DNA from: Hymenobacter sp. J193
Lineage (GTDB): Bacteria > Bacteroidota > Bacteroidia > Cytophagales > Hymenobacteraceae
DNA: 64,000 bases
NCBI RefSeq assembly: GCF_024700075.1
Contig: NZ_JAJONE010000001.1
Coordinates: 4,611,001-4,675,000, forward strand
Direction of reading: 5' to 3'
Under the pieces are notes generated by a model. It was not told the DNA's origin. It did not search any database and saw only the letters and a list, made by a program, of their open reading frames with translations. Both the position numbers and the translations under genes were made by a program. Below, one piece after another: positions 32,670 through 40,634 of the stretch. Numbering within the stretch: position 1 is the stretch's first letter; each line of letters begins with the position of its first letter.

Positions 32670-33598
32670 GGCGCAGTTGGTTTAACGATGAAATAAGGCA
32701 CCGTCACTTGCCAGGCAGTATCAGATGGATACCCCTCCGCTCGGATAACTCCCTGCCACTGGGCCCGTACCGTATCGGGCTGCGCTGGGCCGGCGGGTGC
32801 GGTTTGAAGCTCAACCTTAGCATGCCCAGGGTACAGCAGTTGCACTGGTTTACCGTTGACAGTGGCTTTCTGAAAATGGCCATCGGAAATAGTTTGGCCC
32901 AAAAACAATTGACTACGGTAGGCAGCACCAGGTGCCACCGTCTTGGATTCGGCCACTGCCTGCAGGGCAATCATATTAAAGATGCCTTCAGAATTGACTC
33001 TCATGATTTGACTCATCAAAGCTTCTTCACTGTAGCGTCTTATCTGCGCCTCCACCTGAGTAAAGGTAGAGAGCACGGCTGCCAGGGGCCTATTCTTAAA
33101 GTAAAAGGCTCCGAACTCGCTTGGCTTGGAGTAGGTAGCGAAGACCTGCGTTAGCGGGGCGGCGTTGGGAACAAATTGCCGGATGAAAGCAACGTAACTA
33201 TCGAGGTGGGCAGCCAACACGGTGATACTTGCCGGAGCCACTGTCACCAGGGTAGATGAATTTTGGGTGCTGGCCTTAGCCGTGCTGAGCTGCCGCCGCA
33301 AGGTTTGCAGGGTATCAATAATAGTTTGGGTGCGGAAGCCGATTTGCTCGGCCCTGCGGAGCACCGCCACATCGCGGATATTGTTACGGTTGCGACCAAC
33401 TACCCGCTTAATTCCTCGGATTGTGGTCCGGTCTTGTTGCTCTGCCAGCCGATTGTTAGCCGCTAACCGGAGGTCGAGTTGGGTAAACTGCCGCACTACG
33501 GCCCGCTGCCGCACAGGCCCACGATAGTAGGCCCAGCCCGCCGTGCCGAAAGCAGCGGATGTCAGGGCAAGTAAAAGAAGCTTTTTAATAGGGCGCAT
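32666..33598 (-). CDS. GldM-like membrane-anchored protein, copy 1 (310 aa)
   Basis: Same plan as the downstream gene: an N-terminal hydrophobic anchor (LLLLALTSAAFGTAGWAYY), a helical region, PLAAVLSTFTQVEAQIRRYS, then AVAESKTVAPGAAYRSQLFL, the A-E-S-x-x-V-x-x-G-x-x-Y-x-x-x-x-F pattern of GldM's first beta domain, and a final strand-rich region. The two genes are tandem duplicates with low identity and an ATGA junction. Probably periplasmic, anchored in the inner membrane. Lack of the rest of GldM and of other T9SS genes argues against a true motor role. Confidence 0.65.
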   Translation of the reverse strand: MRPIKKLLLLALTSAAFGTAGWAYYRGPVRQRAVVRQFTQLDLRLAANNRLAEQQDRTTIRGIKRVVGRNRNNIRDVAVLRRAEQIGFRTQTIIDTLQTLRRQLSTAKASTQNSSTLVTVAPASITVLAAHLDSYVAFIRQFVPNAAPLTQVFATYSKPSEFGAFYFKNRPLAAVLSTFTQVEAQIRRYSEEALMSQIMRVNSEGIFNMIALQAVAESKTVAPGAAYRSQLFLGQTISDGHFQKATVNGKPVQLLYPGHAKVELQTAPAGPAQPDTVRAQWQGVIRAEGYPSDTAWQVTVPYFIVKPTAP

Positions 33599-33625
33599 AG
33601 CGGGCGTTAAACAGGTCAGGATAGT

Positions 33626-34765
33626 TTAGACGAGCCCAAACCGTTTGCCCGGAAGCGCCCGCACCAGCCCCCGAAACTCCAACCCCAGCAGGAGGGAAGC
33701 TACCTGATGCACGGGCTGTTGAGCTTTCCAGGCCAGGGTGTCGAGGTGTTCCTCCCGGTTGGGCGCGGCCTGTAGCACGGTCAGCAACCCGAATTCTTCC
33801 GCCGTGAAATCCAGTGGGTCGAATGTGGCAGGCGCCTGGGGCTTGCCGGTGAGGTGGAGGGCGAGGTCCCAGTTCAGCACCTGCTCGATGTCGGCTGGCT
33901 CGGAGTACAGCGCGGCTTTGTTGGTTTTGATCAACTCGTGGCAGCCTTCGGAGGCCGCCGAGCCCAAGGGCCCGGGCACCGCCAGCACGTCCCGGTCGTA
34001 GCCCTGGGCCAGGTCGGCCGTAATCAGCGCCCCGCCTTTTTTCGCGGCTTCAATCACCACGGTGCCATCGGCCAGCCCGGCGATGATGCGGTTGCGGGCG
34101 GGGAAGTTGTACTTGTCGGGCGGAGTGCCGAAGGGAAATTCGGTAAGCAAACCGCCTTGGGTGAGCATCTTCTCCGCGGTTTTGCGGTGGGCGTGGGGGT
34201 AAATCACGTCGAGGCCCGTGGCCATGACGCCCACCGTTTCCAGCCCTTCCTGCAAAGCCGCGCGGTGGGCGGCAATGTCGATGCCGTAGGCCAGCCCGCT
34301 TACAATCAGCGGGCGGTGGGAGGCTACGCCGCGCACCAGCCGCTCGGTTTGCTCGCGTCCGTAGTCGGTGGCCTGGCGGGTACCTACCAGCGCCAGGGAT
34401 TTGGGCTGGTTGAGGTCGGCGGTGCCCTGGTAGTAGAGCAGCACCGGCGCGTCGGGAATCTGCTTAAGGCGGGCCGGGAACTGCTTGCTGGTGTAGAATA
34501 GCAGCTGGATGCCTTCCTTTTCCGCTTTCCGCACCGCTGCTTCCGCCTGCTGCAGGGCCGCCGTACGCTCCTTGCCGGTCAGCACGGCCACCGTGGCCGG
34601 CCCCACGCCCGGAATCTTGAGAAGCTTGCCCGTTGGCAGGTGCAGCACGTTCCGCGCCGAGCCCCCGTAGCTCATCAGCTGCCGCGTGAGCTGCGGCCCC
34701 ACGCCGGGAAACAGCGTCAGCGCGACTTCGTGGATTAGGATATCAGCAGAAGTAGGAATAGTCAT
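33626..34765 (-). CDS. dprA: DNA processing protein DprA (379 aa)
   Basis: Loads RecA on incoming single-stranded DNA during natural transformation; cytosolic. A helix-hairpin-helix/SAM-like N-terminus (LLKIPGVGPATVAVLTGKER) is followed by the Rossmann-like DprA core: SLALVGTRQATDYGREQTER, LIVSGLAYGIDIAAHRAALQ, FPARNRIIAGLADGTVVIEA (the dinucleotide/DNA-binding motif) and the C-terminal winged helix (VASLLLGLEFRGLVRALPGK). Length is standard. The 34775 gene upstream is 9 bp away on the same strand. Presence of dprA fits uptake of DNA and the mosaic genes seen nearby. Confidence 0.96.
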   Translation of the reverse strand: MTIPTSADILIHEVALTLFPGVGPQLTRQLMSYGGSARNVLHLPTGKLLKIPGVGPATVAVLTGKERTAALQQAEAAVRKAEKEGIQLLFYTSKQFPARLKQIPDAPVLLYYQGTADLNQPKSLALVGTRQATDYGREQTERLVRGVASHRPLIVSGLAYGIDIAAHRAALQEGLETVGVMATGLDVIYPHAHRKTAEKMLTQGGLLTEFPFGTPPDKYNFPARNRIIAGLADGTVVIEAAKKGGALITADLAQGYDRDVLAVPGPLGSAASEGCHELIKTNKAALYSEPADIEQVLNWDLALHLTGKPQAPATFDPLDFTAEEFGLLTVLQAAPNREEHLDTLAWKAQQPVHQVASLLLGLEFRGLVRALPGKRFGLV

Positions 34766-34774
34766 TCCATCGAA

Positions 34775-35395
34775 TCAATGCGCAAAGGCGCGTTCAAATG
34801 CACGAACTTTGGTAGTATCGGTAATCTGCCAAGGTATCTTTAGAAGACTATCGTAAGGAATTGGTGTACACCATTGTAGGCCAGGAAGAATTGGACTAAC
34901 GATTACCCGCCGTGGCTGGCCACCCCATGGAGTATGCAGCAGTTGATGAGCAACTACCCGGTTTCCCCAGCGGTAATGGATTGAAATTGTATGCCAATCG
35001 TAGAAATGATACGGGGTGCGCAACTGGGCAGCAAAAACTTCATCAAGTCTGAGTAAGCTGAAGCGGATTTTTCTGAAAAATCTGGGGTCACTATATCTAA
35101 GTGGTATATGGTCATTATACCTATAATGATTAATGCTGTATTGTAACTGCAGTAGCAAAAGGGGTACCCAGAGTAGCCATGGTATAGATTTCCAGAACCT
35201 CGGCAAAATCTTGGTAGACGTTCTGAGCCACTGTGTCGCTGGAATAACCAAAAACCAGAGTCCCCATCTCGGTATGTATGTTAGCTGAATCGGATTGAAC
35301 TCTAGTGGAGTGAATGAGGTGAGCAATACCAGTATCAGGCTCACTACCCAGATTACTGTAAGGAATTGATGGATATATTTTTTGCTGTAAGTCAA
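34775..35395 (-). CDS. Hypothetical membrane protein (206 aa), AT-rich
   Basis: Two or three hydrophobic segments near the N-terminus (FLTVIWVVSLILVLLTSF, WGLWFLVIPATQWL, SIPWLLWVPLLLLQLQ) followed by a basic/aromatic soluble part (YHFYDWHTISIHYRWGNRVV). AT-richer than dprA, which lies 9 bp downstream on the same strand, so a co-transcript is likely. No family recognised. Confidence 0.5.
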   Translation of the reverse strand: MTYSKKYIHQFLTVIWVVSLILVLLTSFTPLEFNPIQLTYIPRWGLWFLVIPATQWLRTSTKILPRFWKSIPWLLWVPLLLLQLQYSINHYRYNDHIPLRYSDPRFFRKIRFSLLRLDEVFAAQLRTPYHFYDWHTISIHYRWGNRVVAHQLLHTPWGGQPRRVIVSPILPGLQWCTPIPYDSLLKIPWQITDTTKVRAFERAFAH

Positions 35396-35433
35396 GGATT
35401 TAAAATAATAAATACTGAATTCACCTCTTCTAT

Positions 35434-35796
35434 TTATCCCTGCTGCGCCTTTCCAATGGCGTCCAGCTCCTTTTTCATCGTCACCATGAACTTGCGCACC
35501 CGTTCCAGGCTCTGAATCACGTCGATTTTCTCCTTGAGCTGGGGGCCTTTCTGCTTGAGCATGTCGCGGGCGCCTGGAATGGTGTAGCCGCGCTCCTTCA
35601 CCAGGTGGTAGATGGTGCGGAACGTGTCGATATCCTGGGGCGTGTAGAGGCGGTTACCTTTCTTGCTTTTGCGCGGGCGCAGCTCCTCAAACTCCGTTTC
35701 CCAGAAGCGAATCAGCGAAGGCGCCACGTTGAACTGCGCGGCTACCTCGCCGATGGTGAAGTACTGCTTTTCGATTTCGCGGTCTTTGTAGGGCAT
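35434..35796 (-). CDS. MerR-family transcriptional regulator (120 aa)
   Basis: The N-terminal winged helix reads YFTIGEVAAQFNVAPSLIRF, WETEFEELRPRKSKKGNRLY and YTPQDIDTFRTIYHLV, the MerR DNA-binding module. The C-terminus is a coiled-coil dimerisation helix (LKEKIDVIQSLERVRKFMVT) with no Cys or effector domain, so it is of the short MerR type common in Bacteroidota. It is divergent from alaS at 36020; whether alaS is its target is not shown. Confidence 0.92.
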   Translation of the reverse strand: MPYKDREIEKQYFTIGEVAAQFNVAPSLIRFWETEFEELRPRKSKKGNRLYTPQDIDTFRTIYHLVKERGYTIPGARDMLKQKGPQLKEKIDVIQSLERVRKFMVTMKKELDAIGKAQQG

Positions 35797-35923
35797 TCTG
35801 GTAGAACTCAGAGCTGAGAAAATAGAACTTAGAGCGGGTAGCTAGAGAGAGGAATAAAGGCTGAAAACCGGTCGGAACCGATCTAAGCTCTACTTTCTGA
35901 TTTCTCACTTCTGTAAAGTCGGC

Positions 35924-35931
35924 TACCTTTG
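35924..35931 (+). promoter_or_regulatory. Bacteroidota-type -7 promoter box for alaS
   Basis: TACCTTTG matches TAnnTTTG, 88 bp before the alaS ATG. No clear TTTG -33 box is seen. Confidence 0.5.
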
Positions 35932-35938
35932 CCGGAAG

Positions 35939-35959
35939 CGCCTTTCCGCAGGAAAGGCG
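35939..35959 (+). promoter_or_regulatory. Leader hairpin before alaS
   Basis: Perfect 9-bp stem CGCCTTTCC / GGAAAGGCG around GCA, located in the probable 5' untranslated region between the -7 box at 35924 and the alaS start. It has no T-run behind it, so it is more likely an mRNA-stability or regulatory stem than a terminator. Confidence 0.5.
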
Positions 35960-36019
35960 AAAAGTAGCCAAAATCCCGGCCGCGGCCAATTTCTGCGCCC
36001 GCCGTCATCTATTCCCGTT

Positions 36020-38704
36020 ATGTCACTGCACACCGCCAGCCACGTCCGCCAGCAATTCCTGGATTTCTTTGCTTCCAAAGGTCACCACATCGTGCCCTCG
36101 GCGCCCATCGTGGTCAAGGACGACCCTACGCTGCTGTTCATCAACTCGGGCATGGCCCCGTTCAAGGATTACTTCCTGGGCAACAAGCCCGCGCCCTTCA
36201 AGCGCATTGCCGACACCCAGAAGTGCCTGCGCGTGTCGGGCAAGCACAACGACCTGGAAGAGGTAGGCTACGACACCTACCACCACACCATGTTCGAGAT
36301 GCTCGGCAACTGGTCGTTTGGGGATTATTTCAAGAAGGACGCCATTGCCTGGGCCTGGGAACTGCTCACCGAAGTGTACAAGCTGCCTAAGGAGCGGCTA
36401 TATGTTACCTACTTCGAGGGCGACCAGGGTGACGGCCTCGGCCCCGATACGGAGACGCAGAACTTGTGGCGCCAGTACACCACTGACGACCGTATTCTGC
36501 CCGGCAACAAGAAAGATAACTTCTGGGAAATGGGCGATACGGGTCCTTGTGGTCCGTGCACCGAAATCCACATCGACCTGCGCGACGAGGCGGAAATTGC
36601 TCAGAAAGGTGGAGCCGAGCTGGTGAATGCCGACCACCCCCAGGTTGTTGAAATCTGGAACAACGTGTTCATGGAGTTCGAGCGCCGTGCCGATAAGTCG
36701 CTGCTAAAACTGCCTCAGCAGAACGTAGATACGGGCATGGGCTTCGAGCGTTTGATGATGGCCGTTTCGGGCGTGAAGTCCAACTACGACACTGACGTAT
36801 TCCAGCCGCTGATTCAGTTCATTGCTAGGGAAGCAGGAGTAGAATATCATGGCACTTCTCCGGCCAAAGTGACGGATTTGCCAACCACTGAAAATGAGAA
36901 AACGGATATTGCTGTCCGCGTCATTGCAGATCATATCCGAACAATCAGCTTCGCAATTAGCGATGGTCAGCTGCCTTCTAATGTAAAAGCTGGTCACGTT
37001 ATTCGGCGCATTCTGCGTCGGGCCGTGCGTTACTATTATTCTTGGTTAGGTATTAAAACGCCGTTCCTATACAAAATAGTCCCGGTCCTTGCTGACCATA
37101 TGGCCGGCATATTTCCTGAATTGAAAGCGCAAACGCAGTTTGTTCAACGGGTAGTTGAAGAAGAAGAAATAGCTTTTCTTAAAACGCTGGAATCAGGACT
37201 TCGGCGTTTTGATGCTCTGGAAGAAAGCTTTCGACAGAATGGCAACCTTATTGACAGCAAGATTTCCTTTGAGTTGTCCGATACATTCGGGTTTCCCTTC
37301 GACCTGACAGCCCTGCTGGCGCGGGAAAAAGGCTTTACGGTGAGCGAGGCTGACTTCAACAAGGAGTTGGCCGTGCAGAAAAACCGTTCCCGCAACGCCC
37401 AGGAGGCCGAGCAGAGCGACTGGGTAATCGTGCACGACTCGGAGGAGCAGCCGGCTTTCGTGGGCTACGACCAAGAGCAGGCCCCGGCCCGCATTCTGCG
37501 CTACCGCCGCACCGACCGCAAAGGCAAAACCGAATACCAGGTGGTGCTCGACCAGACCCCGTTCTACGCCGAGTCGGGCGGGCAGATTGGCGACACGGGC
37601 TACCTGGAGTCGGCGCTGAGCAAGGTGCGCGTGCTGGACACCAAGAAGGAAAACGACCTCATCGTGCACACCGTGCTGGAGCTGCCCCAGGACCTGGAAG
37701 GCGAGTTTACGGCCCGTTTCGATGCCGCCCGCCGCGACCAGATCCGTCGCAACCACACCGCTACGCACTTGCTGCAGGCAGCTTTGCGCGAGGTGGTAGG
37801 CACGCACGTAGCCCAGAAAGGCTCGTTGGTGAACGAGAAGCTGCTGCGCTTCGACTTCTCCCACTTCACCAAGGTAACCGACGACCAGCTGCGGCAGGTC
37901 GAAACCATCGTCAACCAGCGTATTCGCCAGCAGATTCCGCTGGATGAGCGCCGCAACGTGCCCATCGACGAAGCCAAGAGCCTGGGCGCTACGGCCTTGT
38001 TCGGGGAGAAGTACGGGGAGTTCGTGCGCGTCATCACCTTCGACCGCGAATTCTCGGTGGAGCTCTGCGGCGGCACCCACGTGCGCACCACCGGCGACAT
38101 TGGCTTCTTCAAAATCACCTCGGAAAGCGCCGTAGGGGCCGGGGTGCGCCGCATTGAGGCCGTGACGGCCGAAGCCGCCGAAGCCTTTGTAAACCAGCAG
38201 CTGGACTTGCTGGTGCAGGTGCGTGAGGCCCTGGGAAACCCCCAGCACCTTATTTCCAGCATCGAGAAGCAAACCGAGGAAATTGCCGGCCTGCGCAAGC
38301 AGATCGACCAGTTTGCTCAGCAGAGCATCAACCAGCAGAAAGACCAGCTCGCCGGCCAGGTGAAGGCGCTGAACGGCGTAAACTTCCTGGCGACCCAGGT
38401 ACAGGCGTCCTCTGCCGACTCGCTCAAAACCCTGGCCTTCAACCTGCGCCAGGCCGTGCCGAACCTGGTAGCCGTGCTCGGCGCCGAAATCGACGGCAAG
38501 CCCCAACTGGCCGTGATGCTGGACGACGAGCTGGCCAAAGGCGGCAAGCTCAACGCTTCGGCGCTGGTGCGCGAGCTGGCCAAGGAAATCCAGGGCGGGG
38601 GCGGCGGACAGCCGTTTTTCGCCACGGCCGGCGGCAAGAACGTGGCTGGTTTGAGTGCCGCTATCAGCAAGGCCGAGGCGCTGGTGAGCGGGCTGCTGGG
38701 GTAG
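36020..38704 (+). CDS. alaS: Alanyl-tRNA synthetase (894 aa)
   Basis: Charges tRNA(Ala) with alanine; cytosolic. Domain order is complete: class II catalytic core (residues 1-about 260, with FINSGMAPFKDYFLG and CLRVSGKHNDLEEVG), tRNA-recognition helices, editing domain with HTATH and RFDFSHF, the zinc motif CGGTHVRTTGDIG, and the C-Ala domain ending in FFATAGGKNVAGL. Length matches the family. The segment from about residue 270 to 427 (36830-37300) is visibly AT-richer with different codon choice, see findings. A 9-bp leader hairpin precedes the gene. Confidence 0.98.
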   Translation: MSLHTASHVRQQFLDFFASKGHHIVPSAPIVVKDDPTLLFINSGMAPFKDYFLGNKPAPFKRIADTQKCLRVSGKHNDLEEVGYDTYHHTMFEMLGNWSFGDYFKKDAIAWAWELLTEVYKLPKERLYVTYFEGDQGDGLGPDTETQNLWRQYTTDDRILPGNKKDNFWEMGDTGPCGPCTEIHIDLRDEAEIAQKGGAELVNADHPQVVEIWNNVFMEFERRADKSLLKLPQQNVDTGMGFERLMMAVSGVKSNYDTDVFQPLIQFIAREAGVEYHGTSPAKVTDLPTTENEKTDIAVRVIADHIRTISFAISDGQLPSNVKAGHVIRRILRRAVRYYYSWLGIKTPFLYKIVPVLADHMAGIFPELKAQTQFVQRVVEEEEIAFLKTLESGLRRFDALEESFRQNGNLIDSKISFELSDTFGFPFDLTALLAREKGFTVSEADFNKELAVQKNRSRNAQEAEQSDWVIVHDSEEQPAFVGYDQEQAPARILRYRRTDRKGKTEYQVVLDQTPFYAESGGQIGDTGYLESALSKVRVLDTKKENDLIVHTVLELPQDLEGEFTARFDAARRDQIRRNHTATHLLQAALREVVGTHVAQKGSLVNEKLLRFDFSHFTKVTDDQLRQVETIVNQRIRQQIPLDERRNVPIDEAKSLGATALFGEKYGEFVRVITFDREFSVELCGGTHVRTTGDIGFFKITSESAVGAGVRRIEAVTAEAAEAFVNQQLDLLVQVREALGNPQHLISSIEKQTEEIAGLRKQIDQFAQQSINQQKDQLAGQVKALNGVNFLATQVQASSADSLKTLAFNLRQAVPNLVAVLGAEIDGKPQLAVMLDDELAKGGKLNASALVRELAKEIQGGGGGQPFFATAGGKNVAGLSAAISKAEALVSGLLG

Positions 38705-38813
38705 ATGTTGTCGAAAAAGATGTATTGTAATTTGCTCGGCTACTCTGAAGGCTGTTTTCAAAAGCTAGCTGTACAGATAGCCGAGCAAATATCTACTCTA
38801 ACGTTGATTCTTT

Positions 38814-39605
38814 TTGATTTTGAAATATGTCATGTTACTGTTAGCCCTGGGGTTAGCAGGTGCCTTGTCGGGCGCCCCTTTGCCCGACAGCACGCAAATT
38901 AATCGTCGCACCGAATACTTAGATGGTAAGCATCAACGGGTGAGTTCACCTGTAGGAGCAGTTTTTAGGGTTGAAACAATACTAACAGATAGCATCCGAG
39001 GTATTGAAAAGCAATTCTACCTGCCCAGCGGTAAACTGTCCTCTTTCCGTGGTTTCCTGAATCGCAAATCCCATGTATGGCATGGGGCTCACTTGGAATA
39101 CTATGAAAACGGCCAGATTCGATTGCAGGAAAGCTTTGTGCTAGGCAAGGTGCAGGGCGAACGGGTTACTTTTTATCCCACTGGTACGCTTCGGCGCCGA
39201 GAGCAAATCATATCTGGTCAAGAAGCCAGCGGCGAATGCTTCGGCCCTGATGGTAAGCCAGTGCCCTATTTCCCTTATATGGTCATGCCAACATACCCGG
39301 GTGGCCAGGACGCTTTTTTGAATGATATCGGCCGGCGCATCATATATCCGATTGAGGCGGTTCGCGCCCATGTAGAGGGAATAGTGCTGGTGAAGTTCCA
39401 GGTGGCAAAGGACGGCAAAGTAGAAAACATCAAGCCTGCAGAATTGCCCGCTGACGCCACACCAGAGGTACGAAGGGTCTACACTTATCTGCAGGCGGCG
39501 GCCATGCAATCAGTGCAAAAAGTGAAATCATTCATTCCAGGTCAACTGGACGGGGAGCCGATAGTAGTAAATATGACGGTGCCTGTTACTTTCAAAATCA
39601 GATGA
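38814..39605 (+). CDS. MORN-like / TonB C-terminal domain protein, copy 1 (263 aa)
   Basis: Exported protein: TTG start at 38814 gives MILKYVMLLLALGLAGALSG with a basic residue; ATG at 38832 is the alternative. The middle region (YYENGQIRLQESFVLGKVQG, YPTGTLRRREQI) matches antitoxin-YwqK/MORN-type strand repeats. The C-terminal third (YPGGQDAFLNDIG, GIVLVKFQVAKDGKVENIK, NMTVPVTFKI) is a TonB-C domain. It lacks the TonB transmembrane helix and Pro-rich linker. Probably periplasmic, of unknown partner. AT-richer than alaS and gatB. It has a paralogue at 39847. Confidence 0.7.
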   Translation: MILKYVMLLLALGLAGALSGAPLPDSTQINRRTEYLDGKHQRVSSPVGAVFRVETILTDSIRGIEKQFYLPSGKLSSFRGFLNRKSHVWHGAHLEYYENGQIRLQESFVLGKVQGERVTFYPTGTLRRREQIISGQEASGECFGPDGKPVPYFPYMVMPTYPGGQDAFLNDIGRRIIYPIEAVRAHVEGIVLVKFQVAKDGKVENIKPAELPADATPEVRRVYTYLQAAAMQSVQKVKSFIPGQLDGEPIVVNMTVPVTFKIR

Positions 39606-39636
39606 CTTTTGAGAAGCTAAGGATTGAATAATCGAC

Positions 39637-39728
39637 TTTCCAGCCTTTTTACTGCCGCTGTGCTCTTGCTGGCTTGGCCGGCGGCAAGAACGCGGCTGGC
39701 CAAGCCAGCAAGCGAGCTGCTGGTGTAG
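39637..39728 (+). repeat. Chimeric gene remnant: fragments of the alaS 3' end and of the 40635 gene 5' end
   Basis: From 39676, GGCCGGCGGCAAGAACG and the following bases match the end of alaS (about 38630-38703), then jump to a copy of its last codons and stop (GAGCTGCTGG-GTAG). Just before it, about 39637-39672 resembles the start of the secreted-protein gene at 40635 (CCCTTTTTACCGCCGC-type text). Together they form a scar between the two TonB-C genes. Confidence 0.7.
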
Positions 39729-39846
39729 TTGCTAATCAATAGTTAGTGTAATAGCTTTGACTATTCGGCTACTAAACCACAAAGGGCATTGTAAGGCAGA
39801 GTATCTTACAGTACCCATTTTTTATATTCGTTATTACTATTGAATA

Positions 39847-40611
39847 ATGTCCTTCTCTGGTGTTGTTAAGCATTGTGCTTGGATAGTTAGTATAACTTTT
39901 TCTTTGCTAGGTACTTATTCTGCGGCTGGGCAATCCATTAATGGATTCTTCAAAACTGAGTTAGGTGAGAATAGTAGCGTAGGTTTTCACCCTTGGCAAG
40001 CCGCTCGTACTGATACGACACGACTGGCAAAGGCGGCAGCCGTAATTACCCGCTACTATGCTTCGGGGAAAAAGCAGGAAGAAATTCCCTATAGCAACCT
40101 GGACAAGGGTATGTTACATGGTATCCATCGCCGCTGGTTCGAGTCGGGGCAGGTATATACCCAAGAAGGATTCGTAGCTGGAAAACGTCAGGGAAAGGTA
40201 TTGGTGTATTATTTCAACGGGGTTTTGCGCCGTCAGGAAGAATTTAAACTAGGTAAACGCATAGTTTCGCAGTGTTTTGATGCGGCCGGCAAATCCACCA
40301 CCTGGATTCCTTTCATGCAACTTCCAGAGTATCCGGGCGGCATAAATGCTTTGCTGGAAGCTATCCGCTCAGCAACAGTATATCCTGCTAACTCCCTTCG
40401 CAACGGAGAGCAAGGTAAGTCTATGGTCAGTTTCACAATTAGCTCCCGTGGACAGGTAGTCAATGCGCGCGTTGTGAAAAGTGTGAGTCCGAGCCTGGAT
40501 GCAGAAGCTTTACGGGTGGTAAAAATGCTGCATGGTTGGGCCCCTGGCAAGCTAGATGGAAAACCGGCTAGCGCGGATTTTACAGTGCCGGTGACCTTTC
40601 AAATTCAATAA
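39847..40611 (+). CDS. MORN-like / TonB C-terminal domain protein, copy 2 (254 aa)
   Basis: Paralogue of the gene at 38814 with the same plan: signal peptide (AWIVSITFSLLGTYSAAGQS), MORN/YwqK-like strands (HRRWFESGQVYTQEGFVAGK, YYFNGVLRRQEEFKLGKRI), then a TonB-C domain (LPEYPGGINALLEAIRSATV, MVSFTISSRGQVVNARVVKS, DFTVPVTFQI). Identity to copy 1 is moderate, so the duplication is not recent. Periplasmic by prediction. The C-terminal domains likely bind a partner in a TonB-like manner, but no energy-transducing helix is present. Confidence 0.7.
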   Translation: MSFSGVVKHCAWIVSITFSLLGTYSAAGQSINGFFKTELGENSSVGFHPWQAARTDTTRLAKAAAVITRYYASGKKQEEIPYSNLDKGMLHGIHRRWFESGQVYTQEGFVAGKRQGKVLVYYFNGVLRRQEEFKLGKRIVSQCFDAAGKSTTWIPFMQLPEYPGGINALLEAIRSATVYPANSLRNGEQGKSMVSFTISSRGQVVNARVVKSVSPSLDAEALRVVKMLHGWAPGKLDGKPASADFTVPVTFQIQ

Positions 40612-40634
40612 ACTTTCACATTTTATAGCATTCT

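Noticed and set aside
37193..38761. A 522-codon open frame antisense to alaS
   Set aside because: It follows from the codon bias of the GC-rich alaS gene; it has no domain and its composition mirrors the sense strand.
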